From contig CAKRRK010000007.1 of NCBI GenBank assembly GCA_934395135.1, positions 1 through 64,000 on the forward strand: a stretch of 64,000 nucleotides of DNA, read 5' to 3'. The notes beneath the pieces are model-generated. The model was not told the DNA's origin and searched no databases. It was given only the letters and a program-made list of their open reading frames with translations. Both the position numbers and the translations under genes were made by a program. Shown here in pieces: positions 41,100 through 57,603 of this stretch (position 1 is the stretch's first letter; the number at the start of each line of letters is the position of its first letter). This DNA is from an uncultured Eubacteriales bacterium. Lineage in GTDB: Bacteria > Bacillota > Clostridia > Oscillospirales > Butyricicoccaceae.

Positions 41100-41128
41100 T
41101 TGACAAATGAAGACGATTCCAATATTCT
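41100..41128 (+). promoter_or_regulatory. Promoter of the Rrf2-family gene
   Basis: TTGACA (41100-41105), 17-bp spacer and TATTCT (41123-41128), followed by ATAGATAGACAAGATAGGAGG. Confidence 0.75.
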
Positions 41129-41158
41129 TATAGATAGACAAGATAGGAGGTCGCTGCG

Positions 41159-41590
41159 ATGCGAATGACTTTGGAGGCGGACTATGCCATCCGAATTTTA
41201 TATTGTCTCGGCTGCAACCATGAGAAAGTGGATGCGAAGGCCATTGCGGAAGCCACCGGCGTGACGATCCGGTTTACCCTGAAGATTCTGCATAAGCTTT
41301 TGGGGGCGGGCCTTGTTATATCCTTTAAAGGAGCGAACGGCGGCTACAAGCTGGCAAAGTCTCCTGCGGAAATCAGCATTGGTCAGATTATAGAAGTGAT
41401 TGACGGGCCGATTGCCATCAATCATTGCCTGCGGCATGAATTTTCCTGTACCAGAACCACGAAAACGGAATGCAACTTTCATAAAATGTTTCGCACCGTG
41501 AACAATCAATTGCGGGAAGAATTATATCAAGTCACCCTGGATCAATTTGTGGTGCAAGAAGGCAAAGAAGAGCCGGAGACGGCACAATAA
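41159..41590 (+). CDS. Rrf2-family transcriptional regulator (Fe-S type)
   Basis: The 143-residue protein has the Rrf2 winged helix (residues 1-65; VTIRFTLKILHKLLGAGLV) and the GANGGYKLAKSP wing. Three cysteines (Cys90, Cys97, Cys105) with spacing C-x6-C-x7-C, near the IscR arrangement, suggest a [2Fe-2S] or other redox cofactor. It may control iron-sulfur or stress genes outside the window. ATG 41159 follows TAGGAGGTCGC. It is monocistronic, ending at the hairpin 41600-41633. Confidence 0.9.
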   Translation: MRMTLEADYAIRILYCLGCNHEKVDAKAIAEATGVTIRFTLKILHKLLGAGLVISFKGANGGYKLAKSPAEISIGQIIEVIDGPIAINHCLRHEFSCTRTTKTECNFHKMFRTVNNQLREELYQVTLDQFVVQEGKEEPETAQ

Positions 41591-41599
41591 ACTCTGTGG

Positions 41600-41633
41600 C
41601 ACCCCCGCGGAACCAGTTCCGCGGGGGTGTTTT
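41600..41633 (+). terminator. Terminator after the Rrf2 gene
   Basis: Thirteen pairs (CACCCCCGCGGAA/TTCCGCGGGGGTG) with CCAG loop and a TTTT tract. Confidence 0.9.
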
Positions 41634-41809
41634 GCTGCCGGGACTCTGCTATGCGGGAACTTTTTTAGAAAGCATAGCGCATGGAAAACCTCTTTTGACA
41701 GGAGAAAATGCCTGTTTTAACAAAACAGTCACATTTATTTTTAAATTCGTTCATAAAACAGTAAGAGTTTCTTCAAAAATCGACGGGGATTCTGTTGTAT
41801 AATAACAAC

Positions 41810-41969
41810 GTAAACAAAAAGCAACTGCCCCGGCTGTGCGGTGGACGGAGCACCGGCCGCACAGGGCGGCAGACAAAAAGCCCTCTCCGCTGTTTTCACA
41901 CAACAGCTAAATATATTCCCCTTCAAAAACACAAGGCCCCCGGAGGTTTCTCCGGGGGCCTTGTGTTTT
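41810..41969 (+). ncRNA. Candidate structured small RNA upstream of rpoB
   Basis: A perfect TATAAT (41798-41803) precedes about 160 bases that end in a very strong terminator (20-pair stem, 41926-41945 with 41950-41969). Inside, CTGCC (41825-41829) pairs with GGCAG (41868-41872) and CTGTGCGG (41834-41841) with CCGCACAG (41857-41864), forming a compact two-part stem. No open frame with a ribosome binding site is inside. The -35 hexamer is poor, so the start is uncertain. It might be a small RNA or an orphan terminator remnant. Confidence 0.45.
41926..41969 (+). terminator. Very stable intrinsic terminator upstream of rpoB
   Basis: A 20-pair perfect stem (AAAACACAAGGCCCCCGGAG arm) with GTTT loop; A-rich before and T-rich after. 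Probably works on both strands. Confidence 0.85.
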
Positions 41970-42108
41970 TGAACATAGACGCCGGGGCTGCCGGTTTTTG
42001 AACGCGGGACAGGTGCCTGTGGCGGCGCTTCGGACATAAAAAAAGACCGCATTCACGGCCGGTGTTGTCCAGAAAAACGTTTTCTATCCAAAGAACATTC
42101 CAAATGGT

Positions 42109-42137
42109 TTGACAAGCATAAAATAATATGGTATAAT
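42109..42137 (+). promoter_or_regulatory. Consensus promoter of rpoB-rpoC
   Basis: Perfect TTGACA (42109-42114) and TATAAT (42132-42137) with a 17-bp spacer. The leader to rpoB is about 135 bases long. Confidence 0.85.
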
Positions 42138-42279
42138 AAATTGCTAATTATTCCTGCTTAAGGACAGTATCCCATCTTTACTTCTATCTTAGCATTATTT
42201 TGCGCCTGTTGCAACAGGTTTTAAATAAAAAACACAACGCATCCGAGTGTATCGTATCATAGAAAGGTAGGGAAGAATC

Positions 42280-46017
<3,738 letters not shown>

Positions 46018-46037
46018 CGGAAAGGAGCTGACGCAAA

Positions 46038-49592
<3,555 letters not shown>

Positions 49593-49611
49593 AAATAAGA
49601 GAAAAAGTGAT

Positions 49612-49653
49612 AATTTACACCGATTTTTTGAAAAAATCGGTGTAAATTTTATT
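49612..49653 (+). terminator. Terminator after rpoC
   Basis: Seventeen pairs (AATTTACACCGATTTTT and complement) with a three-base loop, then TTTATT. The next promoter begins immediately at its end. Confidence 0.8.
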
Positions 49654-49680
49654 GACGAACCGGTAAAAAACGGTTATACT
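49652..49680 (+). promoter_or_regulatory. Promoter of the L7Ae-like gene and rpsL operon
   Basis: TTGACG (49652-49657), 17-bp spacer, TATACT (49675-49680). Confidence 0.75.
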
Positions 49681-49711
49681 ATAAAGGTATGCCGTATAGG
49701 GAGGTGCAGCG

Positions 49712-49957
49712 ATGCTTTCAGACTTGAAAACCAGCAGGAAAGTAATCGGCCTGAAGCAGACCAAAAAGGCGCTGAAGGACGGAACTGCCCTGCGAGTGTT
49801 TATGGCAGCGGACGCAGAGGCAAGGGTGACAAGGGAAATTGCCGCGCTTTGCCGGGACTGCGGTGTGGAAGTGGTGGAAGTGCCCACGATGAAAGAGTTG
49901 GGCGAAGCCTGTTCCATTGACGTGGGGGCGGCTATGGCGGCTGTCATCCGGAAATAA
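49712..49957 (+). CDS. rplGB: L7Ae-family ribosomal protein (YbxF-like)
   Basis: The 81-residue protein matches the YbxF/RplGB branch of L7Ae RNA-binding proteins (MLSDLKTSRKVIGLKQTKKAL, VEVPTMKELGEACSIDVGAA). Bacterial members bind kink turns; YbxF associates with ribosomes or with T-box and riboswitch RNAs in Bacillus. Position between rpoC and rpsL is conserved in Firmicutes. GGGAGGTG precedes ATG 49712. Confidence 0.92.
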   Translation: MLSDLKTSRKVIGLKQTKKALKDGTALRVFMAADAEARVTREIAALCRDCGVEVVEVPTMKELGEACSIDVGAAMAAVIRK

Positions 49958-50021
49958 TATGGTGTTTCACGGCAATATCGCCGTAAACAATAAAAAAATA
50001 TGAAAAGAAGGAGGAAAAACT

Positions 50022-50441
50022 ATGCCAACATTTAACCAGCTGGTACACAAGGGACGTGAAGTAGTTGTAGCAAAGTCTACTGCGCCGGCACTTCAGAAAG
50101 GGTACAATTCCAAGAAGAAAAAGGTTACCGACCAGTCTTCTCCCCAGAAGAGAGGCGTTTGCACAACCGTAAAAACCATGACCCCGAAAAAGCCGAATTC
50201 CGCGCTTCGTAAGGTTGCCCGTGTTCGTCTGACAAACGGAATGGAAGTTACCGCGTATATTCCGGGCATCGGACACAACCTGCAGGAACACTCGGTTGTA
50301 ATGGTAAGAGGCGGCCGTATCAAGGATCTGCCTGGCGTCCGTTACCACATTGTCCGCGGAAGCCTGGATACCCAGGGCGTTGCGGACCGGAAGCAGGCCA
50401 GAAGCAAATATGGCGCGAAGAAGCCAAAGGCAGGCAAATAA
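50022..50441 (+). CDS. rpsL: 30S ribosomal protein S12
   Basis: The 139-residue S12 lies in the decoding centre. Lys57 (PKKPNS) and Lys101 (GRIKDLPGV) correspond to the E. coli Lys43 and Lys88 positions in which streptomycin-resistance changes occur; both are wild-type here. The Firmicutes insertion near residues 26-42 accounts for the length. AAGGAGG precedes the ATG. Confidence 0.97.
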   Translation: MPTFNQLVHKGREVVVAKSTAPALQKGYNSKKKKVTDQSSPQKRGVCTTVKTMTPKKPNSALRKVARVRLTNGMEVTAYIPGIGHNLQEHSVVMVRGGRIKDLPGVRYHIVRGSLDTQGVADRKQARSKYGAKKPKAGK

Positions 50442-50503
50442 CCGCACAATATTGATTTGATTGAAACTGAAGAGATTTTTGTTTCAGCAAAGCAAAAGAA
50501 TTC

Positions 50504-50620
50504 ATGCTTTGTCCTGAGCGTTTATATAGATTTGATAAACCTCGGACAGGCCGACGACGAAAGCGAAGGCGCTTTCGAAGTACCTATGAAATCATTAAAT
50601 TTATGAAGGAGGGAAGTATT
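50504..50620 (+). promoter_or_regulatory. rpsL-rpsG intercistronic leader with small hairpin
   Basis: About 180 bases separate rpsL and rpsG. GAAAGCG (50560-50566) can pair with CGCTTTC (50571-50577) around AAGG; two further Arg-rich short frames overlap. In E. coli this interval is the S7 autoregulatory site; a similar role here is an inference. Confidence 0.35.
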
Positions 50621-51091
50621 GTGCCAAGAAGAGGTAATATTGCCAAAAGAGATGTACTTCCAGATCCACTCTATAACTCGAAGCTTGTAACAAAGCTCAT
50701 CAATTCCATCATGCTTGATGGGAAAAAGGGTGTATCTCAGAAAGTAGTATACGGTGCGTTTGACATCGTAAAAGAAAAGACAGGCCGCGAGCCGCTGGAA
50801 GTTTTTATGGAAGCGATGGATAATATTATGCCGTCTCTGGAAGTAAAAGCACGCCGTGTCGGCGGCGCCACCTATCAGGTGCCAATGGAAGTCCGTCCCG
50901 AAAGAAGACAGACACTCGGCCTTCGCTGGATTACCAAGTATTCCCGCGCAAGAAATGAAAAAACCATGAAGGAAAAGCTTGCGGGCGAAATTATGGACGC
51001 AGTGAATAACCTTGGCGGTTCCGTTAAGAAGCGTGAAGATACGCACAAGATGGCAGAGGCCAACAAGGCGTTTGCACATTATCGTTTCTAA
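50621..51091 (+). CDS. rpsG: 30S ribosomal protein S7
   Basis: The 156-residue S7 nucleates the 30S head. It shows PRRGNIAKRDVLPDP, the VGGATYQVPMEVRPERR loop and a C-terminal AFAHYRF. The start is GTG 50621 because GGAGGG lies seven bases upstream and the length then equals typical S7; the in-frame extension upstream is Arg-rich and not family-like. Confidence 0.97.
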   Translation: MPRRGNIAKRDVLPDPLYNSKLVTKLINSIMLDGKKGVSQKVVYGAFDIVKEKTGREPLEVFMEAMDNIMPSLEVKARRVGGATYQVPMEVRPERRQTLGLRWITKYSRARNEKTMKEKLAGEIMDAVNNLGGSVKKREDTHKMAEANKAFAHYRF

Positions 51092-51122
51092 TCGTACCCA
51101 ATCTTGAGGGAAGGAGAAAACT

Positions 51123-53207
51123 ATGCCAAGAGAATATTCACTGGAAAAAACAAGAAACATCGGTATTATGGCGCATATCGACGCGGGAAAAACCACGACG
51201 ACAGAGCGCATTCTGTATTATACCGGCGTTAATCATAAAATTGGCGAAACCCATGAGGGATCGGCCACGATGGACTGGATGGAGCAGGAGCAGGAGCGTG
51301 GTATTACCATTACCTCTGCGGCCACTACCTGTCACTGGAAAGACCATAGAATTAACATCATCGACACCCCGGGGCATGTGGATTTTACCGTAGAAGTGGA
51401 GCGTTCCCTTCGCGTGCTGGATGGTTCGGTTACAGTGTTCTGCGCCAAGGGCGGCGTGGAACCACAGTCGGAAACCGTATGGCACCAAGCGGATAAATAC
51501 CGAGTGCCAAGAATGGCCTTTGTGAACAAAATGGACATTATGGGCGCGGATTTTTACAACGTGGTACAGATGATGAAAGACCGTCTTAAGTGCAATGCGG
51601 TTCCGATTCAGCTCCCGATTGGCGCGGAAGCGGAGTTTAAAGGCATTATCGACTTGGTGAAAATGACGGCGGAAGTATATTACGATGACCTGGGAAAGGA
51701 TATCCGGGAGGAAGAAATTCCAGCGGATATGCAGGAAAAAGCTGCGGAATACCGGGATGCGATGCTGGAATCCCTCTCCGAAGTGGACGAGGACATTATG
51801 ATGAAATATCTGGAGGGCGAAGAGATTTCTCAGGAGGAAATCAAGGCGGCCATCCGGAAAGGCACCATCAATGTGCAGATTATCCCGGTGCTGTGCGGCA
51901 CTGCATACCGCAATAAAGGCGTACAGATGTTGCTGGACGCGGTGGTAGACTTTATGCCCGCGCCGGTAGACATTCCGCCCATCAAGGGCATTAACCCGGA
52001 TACGGACGAGGAGGATGAACGTCCTTCCTCTGACGAAGAGCCGTTTTCCGCCCTTGCGTTTAAGATAATGACAGACCCGTATGTGGGAAAACTTTGCTTC
52101 TTCCGGGTATATTCCGGTACGGTGGGCGCCGGCACATCCGTGCTCAACTCCACCAAGGGCAAGCGGGAAAGACTCGGTCGTATTTTGCAGATGCATGCCA
52201 ACGACAGAAAAGATATTGAAATGGTTTATTCCGGCGATATCGCAGCGGCGGTTGGGTTTAAAAACACCACCACCGGCGATACTCTCTGCGAGGAAAAACA
52301 TCCGATTATCTTGGAATCTATGGAATTCCCGGAGCCGGTTATCCGTGTCGCCATTGAGCCGAAAACAAAAGCCGGTCAGGAAAAGATGGGGATTGCGCTG
52401 GCAAAGCTGGCGGAAGAAGACCCCACCTTTAAGACTTATACCGACGAGGAAACCGGGCAGACCATCATCGCTGGTATGGGTGAGCTGCACCTGGAAATCA
52501 TTGTTGACCGCCTGCTCCGTGAATTTAAAGTGGAAGCAAACGTGGGCGAGCCGCAGGTAGCTTATAAGGAAACCATCCGCAAATCTGCCGATGTGGATAC
52601 GAAGTATGCCCGTCAGTCCGGCGGTAAGGGCCAGTATGGTCATGTCAAGATCATTGTGGAACCCAACGAGTCCGGCAAGGGATACGAGTTCATCAACAAG
52701 ATTGTGGGCGGTGCAATTCCGAAGGAATACATTGAACCGGTGAACCAGGGCATTCAGGGCGCAATGCAGTCCGGTGTGCTGGCAGGCTATCCGGTAGTCG
52801 ATGTAAAGGTTACTTTGTACGATGGATCTTATCACGAAGTGGACTCTTCCGAAATGGCCTTTAAGATCGCCGGGTCAATGGCGTTCAAGGAAGCAATGCG
52901 GAAGGCGGATCCGGTGTTGATGGAGCCTATCATGCAGGTAGACGTCAATGTGCCGGAGGATTATATGGGCGACGTCATCGGCGACCTGAACTCCCGCCGC
53001 GGACAGATTCAGGGAATGGAGCCGAGAGGCGCCGTACAGGCGATTTCCGCCGCCGTTCCGCTGTCCGAGATGTTTGGTTATGCAACGGCGCTGCGTTCCC
53101 GGTCTCAGGGCCGCGGCCAGTATACTATGCAGCCAAGCCACTACACGGAAGTGCCGAAGAGCATCCAGGAAAAAATTATGAGCACAAAAAATAAAAATGC
53201 AGACTAA
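51123..53207 (+). CDS. fusA: Elongation factor G
   Basis: The 694-residue translocase has the G domain (AHIDAGKT at residues 17-24, DTPGHVD, NKMD) and domains II-V in the usual order, ending with the TMQPSHYTEVPKSI. It is the only EF-G visible here and follows rpsG by 31 bp, with GGAGAAAAC ahead of the start. Conserved str-operon order. Confidence 0.97.
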   Translation: MPREYSLEKTRNIGIMAHIDAGKTTTTERILYYTGVNHKIGETHEGSATMDWMEQEQERGITITSAATTCHWKDHRINIIDTPGHVDFTVEVERSLRVLDGSVTVFCAKGGVEPQSETVWHQADKYRVPRMAFVNKMDIMGADFYNVVQMMKDRLKCNAVPIQLPIGAEAEFKGIIDLVKMTAEVYYDDLGKDIREEEIPADMQEKAAEYRDAMLESLSEVDEDIMMKYLEGEEISQEEIKAAIRKGTINVQIIPVLCGTAYRNKGVQMLLDAVVDFMPAPVDIPPIKGINPDTDEEDERPSSDEEPFSALAFKIMTDPYVGKLCFFRVYSGTVGAGTSVLNSTKGKRERLGRILQMHANDRKDIEMVYSGDIAAAVGFKNTTTGDTLCEEKHPIILESMEFPEPVIRVAIEPKTKAGQEKMGIALAKLAEEDPTFKTYTDEETGQTIIAGMGELHLEIIVDRLLREFKVEANVGEPQVAYKETIRKSADVDTKYARQSGGKGQYGHVKIIVEPNESGKGYEFINKIVGGAIPKEYIEPVNQGIQGAMQSGVLAGYPVVDVKVTLYDGSYHEVDSSEMAFKIAGSMAFKEAMRKADPVLMEPIMQVDVNVPEDYMGDVIGDLNSRRGQIQGMEPRGAVQAISAAVPLSEMFGYATALRSRSQGRGQYTMQPSHYTEVPKSIQEKIMSTKNKNAD

Positions 53208-53210
53208 CAG

Positions 53211-53239
53211 TTGATTTTTATTGTGGAATCATATAAAAT
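53211..53239 (+). promoter_or_regulatory. Probable promoter of tuf
   Basis: TTGATT (53211-53216), 17-bp spacer and TAAAAT (53234-53239) in the 92-bp gap, allowing extra EF-Tu expression besides read-through from fusA. Confidence 0.55.
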
Positions 53240-53299
53240 GTTTACCAAAGAATAAAAAAAGATTGACCAATCATTCAAATCATAAGGAGGATATCCAAA

Positions 53300-54502
53300 A
53301 TGGCAAAGGAAAAATTCGAAAGAACGAAACCCCATGTTAATATTGGTACCATTGGACACGTTGACCATGGTAAGACCACTCTGACCGCGGCGATCACAAA
53401 GGTACTTGCATTGCAGGGCGATGCAGAATTCAGAGCCTATGACCAGATCGACGGCGCACCGGAAGAAAAAGCCCGTGGTATCACGATCAATACAGCACAC
53501 GTTGAGTATGAAACCGCAACCCGTCACTATGCACACGTTGACTGCCCGGGACATGCTGACTATGTAAAGAACATGATCACCGGCGCGGCACAGATGGACG
53601 GCGCGATCCTCGTTGTATCTTCTGCGGACGGCCCGATGCCTCAGACTCGTGAGCACATCCTGCTGGCGCGTCAGGTAGGCGTTCCGTATATCGTTGTATT
53701 TATGAACAAGGTAGACCAGGTTGACGACGAAGAACTTCTTGACCTCGTTGAAATGGAAATCCGCGAACTGCTTACCGAGTATGAATTCCCGGGTGATGAT
53801 ATTCCGGTAATCCGCGGCACCGCGCTGGGCGTTTTGGAGAGCTCTTCCACGGATCCGAACGCGCCGGAATATGCTTGCATCAAGGAACTGATGGATGCAG
53901 TTGACAGCTATATCCCGACACCGGAACGTGCTTCCGATCTGCCGTTCCTGATGCCGGTCGAGGACGTATTCTCTATCACAGGCCGTGGTACGGTTGCAAC
54001 TGGTAGAGTAGAACGCGGCCAGGTTAATATGGGCGACACCGTAGAAATCGTTGGTCTGATGGACGAGCCGAGAAACACCGTTGTTACCGGTATCGAAATG
54101 TTCCGTAAACTTCTGGACTATGCAGAGGCTGGCGACAACATTGGTACCCTCCTTCGTGGTATCCAGAAAAACGAAATCGAAAGAGGCCAGGTACTGGCAA
54201 AGCCGGGCACCATCCATCCGCATACCAAGTTCAAGGGCCAGGTTTACGTTCTGAAGAAGGACGAAGGCGGCCGTCATACCCCGTTCTTCAACAACTACAG
54301 ACCGCAGTTCTATTTCAGAACCACTGACGTTACCGGCGTTATCTCTCTGCCGGCCGGCACAGAAATGTGCATGCCTGGCGACAACGTTGATATGGACGTT
54401 GAACTGATTACCCCAATCGCGATTGAAAAGGGTCTTCGGTTTGCGATTCGTGAAGGCGGCAGAACCGTAGGTTCCGGCGTTGTTATCGAAATCAACGAAT
54501 AA
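53300..54502 (+). CDS. tuf: Elongation factor Tu
   Basis: The 400-residue EF-Tu has P loop GHVDHGKT (residues 19-26), DCPGHADY, NKVDQVDD and the C-terminal domains II-III with FFNNYRPQFYFRTTDVTG. Codon use is optimised like the SLH gene, as expected for the most abundant protein. It is followed by a strong terminator. Confidence 0.98.
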   Translation: MAKEKFERTKPHVNIGTIGHVDHGKTTLTAAITKVLALQGDAEFRAYDQIDGAPEEKARGITINTAHVEYETATRHYAHVDCPGHADYVKNMITGAAQMDGAILVVSSADGPMPQTREHILLARQVGVPYIVVFMNKVDQVDDEELLDLVEMEIRELLTEYEFPGDDIPVIRGTALGVLESSSTDPNAPEYACIKELMDAVDSYIPTPERASDLPFLMPVEDVFSITGRGTVATGRVERGQVNMGDTVEIVGLMDEPRNTVVTGIEMFRKLLDYAEAGDNIGTLLRGIQKNEIERGQVLAKPGTIHPHTKFKGQVYVLKKDEGGRHTPFFNNYRPQFYFRTTDVTGVISLPAGTEMCMPGDNVDMDVELITPIAIEKGLRFAIREGGRTVGSGVVIEINE

Positions 54503-54518
54503 TTACAGTTCTTTGAAA

Positions 54519-54550
54519 ATCCCCTTGGCAAAAAGCCAAGGGGATTTTTT
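54519..54550 (+). terminator. Terminator after tuf
   Basis: Eleven to twelve pairs (AATCCCCTTGGC/GCCAAGGGGATT), five-base loop AAAAA, T7. Confidence 0.92.
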
Positions 54551-54660
54551 TATCGAAGCGGAAAAAAGGCGAAAAATTCACACAATTGTTTTCTTCTCCC
54601 TCTTTTAAACCTGGCATAGATTGTGTATAATTGAAATATATGCCGGTAAAGGAGCAGTGT

Positions 54661-56889
54661 ATGGATCAGAATGAGCTGACAGTTTTAGAAGGTGTGGTGC
54701 ATACTGTCGTCTACCAGAATGCGGACAACGGATACGCTGTGGTTCATGTGCAACAGGCAGACGGAGAAGAGATTACCTGCACCGGCTACATCCCCCAGAT
54801 ATCGCCCGGAGAGGAACTGACGCTGTATGGAGCGTTTGTCACGCATCCTGCCTATGGGCTTCAGTTCCAGGCGGACTTTATGGAGCGCCGGCTGCCGGAA
54901 ACGGTAAAGGGGATTGCGGACTATCTGTCCAGCGGTATTGTAAAAGGCATTGGGCCGAAGCTTGCAGAGCGCATTGCGGAACGGTTTGGGACAGAAACGT
55001 TTGACGTGCTTTCTTTCCAAGCCGAACGGGTGACAGAGATCCGGGGCATCACCGCGAAAAAAGCGGAGAAACTGTCCGCTCAGTTTATCCGGGTGACAGA
55101 GATCCGCACACTCATTGATTTTTTTTCGGACCACCGGCTTCCGTTGTTTCTTGTGCCGAAACTTTACCAGCGGTATGGCATACAGGGAATTCCTGTCGTG
55201 AAGGAGAACCCTTATCTGTTGTGCGCGCCGGAATTCGGCGTGGATTTCCGGCAGGCGGATGAATTTGCAGGAAACATCGGTGTTTCCCGGTTTTCTCCGC
55301 AGCGGATTGGCGCGGGGCTGGTGTATGTCCTGCGGCATAACTTAAACAACGGACATACCTTTATTCCGCAGGAGAAGTTGCTGACCGCAGCGGAAAGTTT
55401 ACTCAAAGAGGACGACGAGGACGAGTTTTTCGAGAAACTTTTTGCGGAATTGGAACGGTTAACCCAGGAGGGAATTCTGGTTTGCCAGGATATCTGCGGC
55501 GTCCGTGCAGTGTATTTGGAAGAGATTTACGAAACAGAGGCGTTTCTTGCCCAGTATCTCAGCGCGCGGGCTCAAAAAGAATATAGCTTTGCGTTTCCGC
55601 TGGAGGAACTGATTGACAGCGTGGTGGAAACCCGGTATTCCGCCCGGCAGAAGGAGGCGGTTCAAGAGGCTCTGCGGTATGGGTTGATGGTGCTCACCGG
55701 CGGGCCTGGGACGGGAAAATCTACGACGGTACGGGGCATGATTGCAGCGTTTGAGGCCCTTGGACTGGAAGTAACCCTGACTGCGCCCACCGGCAAAGCC
55801 GCAAAACGGCTTGCGGAATTGTGCGGGAAGGAGGCTAAAACCATGCACCGCCTGCTGGAAGCGGGCTATGTCCGGGGAGCGGAAACTATGGCGTTTCAGC
55901 GCAATGCCAAAACCCCTCTGGAGACAGACGTTGTGATTGTGGATGAGATATCTATGGTGGACGTGGTGTTGATACGAGCCCTGATTTCGGCGCTGCGGCC
56001 GGAAACCCGTCTGATTTTGGTGGGGGATGCGGATCAATTGCCGCCAGTGGGGCCGGGGAATTTTCTGCGGGATGTTATCGCATCGGGGAAGATCCCGACT
56101 GTATGCCTGACGGAAATTTTCCGGCAGGCACAAACCAGCGGCATTGTTATGAACGCCCATGGTGTAAATCATGGAGAAATGCCCCGTCCGTCGGGGCGGG
56201 ACGGAGACTTTTTTATCCTGCATAAATCCAAACCGGAAGACGTGATCGCTACGGTAACACAGCTGTGCGCCTGCCGGCTGCCGGAGTATTACCGGCTGCG
56301 GCCAGCGCAGATCCAGGTGCTGTCGCCGGCAAAGCAGCAAGGGGCGGGGACAGCAGCGTTAAACCGGGCGCTCCAGCGGGCGCTCAATCCCCCTGGGGAG
56401 GAACGGCCGGAAAAACAATTCGGAGAGACCATCTTCCGCCAAGGGGATCGGGTGATGCAGGTGAAAAACAACTATGACCTGATGTGGTATACGGAGGACG
56501 GAGAGGCCGGTGCGGGAATTTTTAACGGCGATACGGGAGAAATTTTGGATGTAGACCTTGCGGATGGGATTCTGCGCATTCAATTTGACGAAAAAATAAC
56601 CGAATACCCGTTTGAACTGCTGACAGAATTGGAACTTGCCTATGCAATGACGGTACATAAATCGCAGGGCAGCGAATTCGACGCGGTGGTGTTGGCGCTG
56701 TCGGATGGGATGCCCCGGCGGCTGCTTACAAGGAACATCCTATATACCGCCATTACCCGGGCGAAAAATCTGCTTGTCATCGTTGGGCCGGAGCGCGCAA
56801 TTGCCTATATGGTAGGCACCAACCTCCGCAATAAGCGGTACAGTGCCCTGAAAACAAGACTATTAGGTGGTGAGAAACATGAACATTGA
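54661..56889 (+). CDS. recD2: SF1 helicase RecD2
   Basis: The 742-residue helicase has the RecD2 N-terminal region (OB-like segment, helix-hairpin-helix around GIVKGIGPKLAERIAERFG and EIRGITAKKAEKLS), Walker A GGPGTGKST (about residue 350), DEISMVD motif II, and the late motif YAMTVHKSQGSEFDAV. It acts in DNA repair and is not part of RecBCD. ATG 54661 is preceded by AAAGGAGCAG; the upstream ATG frame is not used. It overlaps comF by 11 bp. Confidence 0.94.
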   Translation: MDQNELTVLEGVVHTVVYQNADNGYAVVHVQQADGEEITCTGYIPQISPGEELTLYGAFVTHPAYGLQFQADFMERRLPETVKGIADYLSSGIVKGIGPKLAERIAERFGTETFDVLSFQAERVTEIRGITAKKAEKLSAQFIRVTEIRTLIDFFSDHRLPLFLVPKLYQRYGIQGIPVVKENPYLLCAPEFGVDFRQADEFAGNIGVSRFSPQRIGAGLVYVLRHNLNNGHTFIPQEKLLTAAESLLKEDDEDEFFEKLFAELERLTQEGILVCQDICGVRAVYLEEIYETEAFLAQYLSARAQKEYSFAFPLEELIDSVVETRYSARQKEAVQEALRYGLMVLTGGPGTGKSTTVRGMIAAFEALGLEVTLTAPTGKAAKRLAELCGKEAKTMHRLLEAGYVRGAETMAFQRNAKTPLETDVVIVDEISMVDVVLIRALISALRPETRLILVGDADQLPPVGPGNFLRDVIASGKIPTVCLTEIFRQAQTSGIVMNAHGVNHGEMPRPSGRDGDFFILHKSKPEDVIATVTQLCACRLPEYYRLRPAQIQVLSPAKQQGAGTAALNRALQRALNPPGEERPEKQFGETIFRQGDRVMQVKNNYDLMWYTEDGEAGAGIFNGDTGEILDVDLADGILRIQFDEKITEYPFELLTELELAYAMTVHKSQGSEFDAVVLALSDGMPRRLLTRNILYTAITRAKNLLVIVGPERAIAYMVGTNLRNKRYSALKTRLLGGEKHEH

Positions 56890-57541
56890 AAACACACTGA
56901 ACGCTGTTTTTTTGAAGCGGTGTGTTTTCTGCGGAGAAATTATGCCGGATGACAGCGAAGGGTATCTTTGCGAAGCCTGTCATAAAGAGCTGAATCTGAA
57001 GTACACGGAATTTTCCGAAAGCAAAACAGAACCGCTGGATGGAATTGTGCACTGCCTGCGGTATGAGGACAAGATCCGAAGCGCCATTATCCGATATAAG
57101 TTTTACGGCGCGCAAAGCTATCATAAATATTTTGGATATTTGATGTATAAAAGGCTGAAAAGAAAGCCAAACTGGAAGATTGACGCCATTACCTATGTTC
57201 CGATGGGACTCAAGCGTATGATGGAACGGGGATTTAACCAAAGCGAGCTTTTGGCAAGAGAAATTGGAAAACTGTCCGGACTGCCTGTGGAAAAAACATT
57301 GCGGAAAAAGCCGCTGACAAAGCGGCAGGCCAATCTTCCCGCGGAAAAACGGCGGGAGAATGTACGGAACAAATTCAGCGCGGTAGACAGTGCCGCCGTG
57401 GAAGGAAAGTCCTATCTGCTGGTAGACGACGTGTACACTACGGGCAGTACGGCGGCGGAATGCGCCGGTGCGCTGAAAGGATCAGGTGCGGCCAGGGTTT
57501 ACTGCATTACCCTGGCAAAGACGGTACAGGCCGCAGAGTAG
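56879..57541 (+). CDS. comF: ComF-family amidophosphoribosyltransferase-like protein
   Basis: The 220-residue protein begins with a four-cysteine zinc site (RCVFCGE, LCEAC) and ends with the PRTase motif YLLVDDVYTTGSTAAEC. ComF is a late competence factor that helps single-stranded DNA uptake; the enzymatic role of the PRTase fold is unsettled. It overlaps recD2, and ATG 56879 is behind AGGTGGTGAG. An upstream GTG pair is possible but less likely. Confidence 0.9.
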   Translation: MNIENTLNAVFLKRCVFCGEIMPDDSEGYLCEACHKELNLKYTEFSESKTEPLDGIVHCLRYEDKIRSAIIRYKFYGAQSYHKYFGYLMYKRLKRKPNWKIDAITYVPMGLKRMMERGFNQSELLAREIGKLSGLPVEKTLRKKPLTKRQANLPAEKRRENVRNKFSAVDSAAVEGKSYLLVDDVYTTGSTAAECAGALKGSGAARVYCITLAKTVQAAE

Positions 57542-57603
57542 GCGATAGACACAGCAGACGTTGATAAACGATCGAGAAGTTGATGATAACAGAGGTGGAA
57601 AAC

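Larger units (their letters stand above)
41634..42279 (+). other. Long intergenic region before rpoB
   Basis: Between the Rrf2 terminator and rpoB no coding frame is credible. It contains the structured RNA candidate (41810-41969), the strong terminator 41926-41969, the rpoB promoter (42109-42137) and a 140-base rpoB leader. A TTGACA (41695-41700) with a weak TAACAA 17 bp later could be a second upstream start. Confidence 0.6.

Noticed and set aside
41741..42052. 103-codon minus-strand frame before rpoB
   Set aside because: It covers the palindromic terminator and the RNA candidate in antisense and has no ribosome binding site.
50504..50620. N-terminal extension of rpsG
   Set aside because: The Arg-rich extension upstream of GTG 50621 has no homology to S7, and the GGAGGG site fits only the GTG start.
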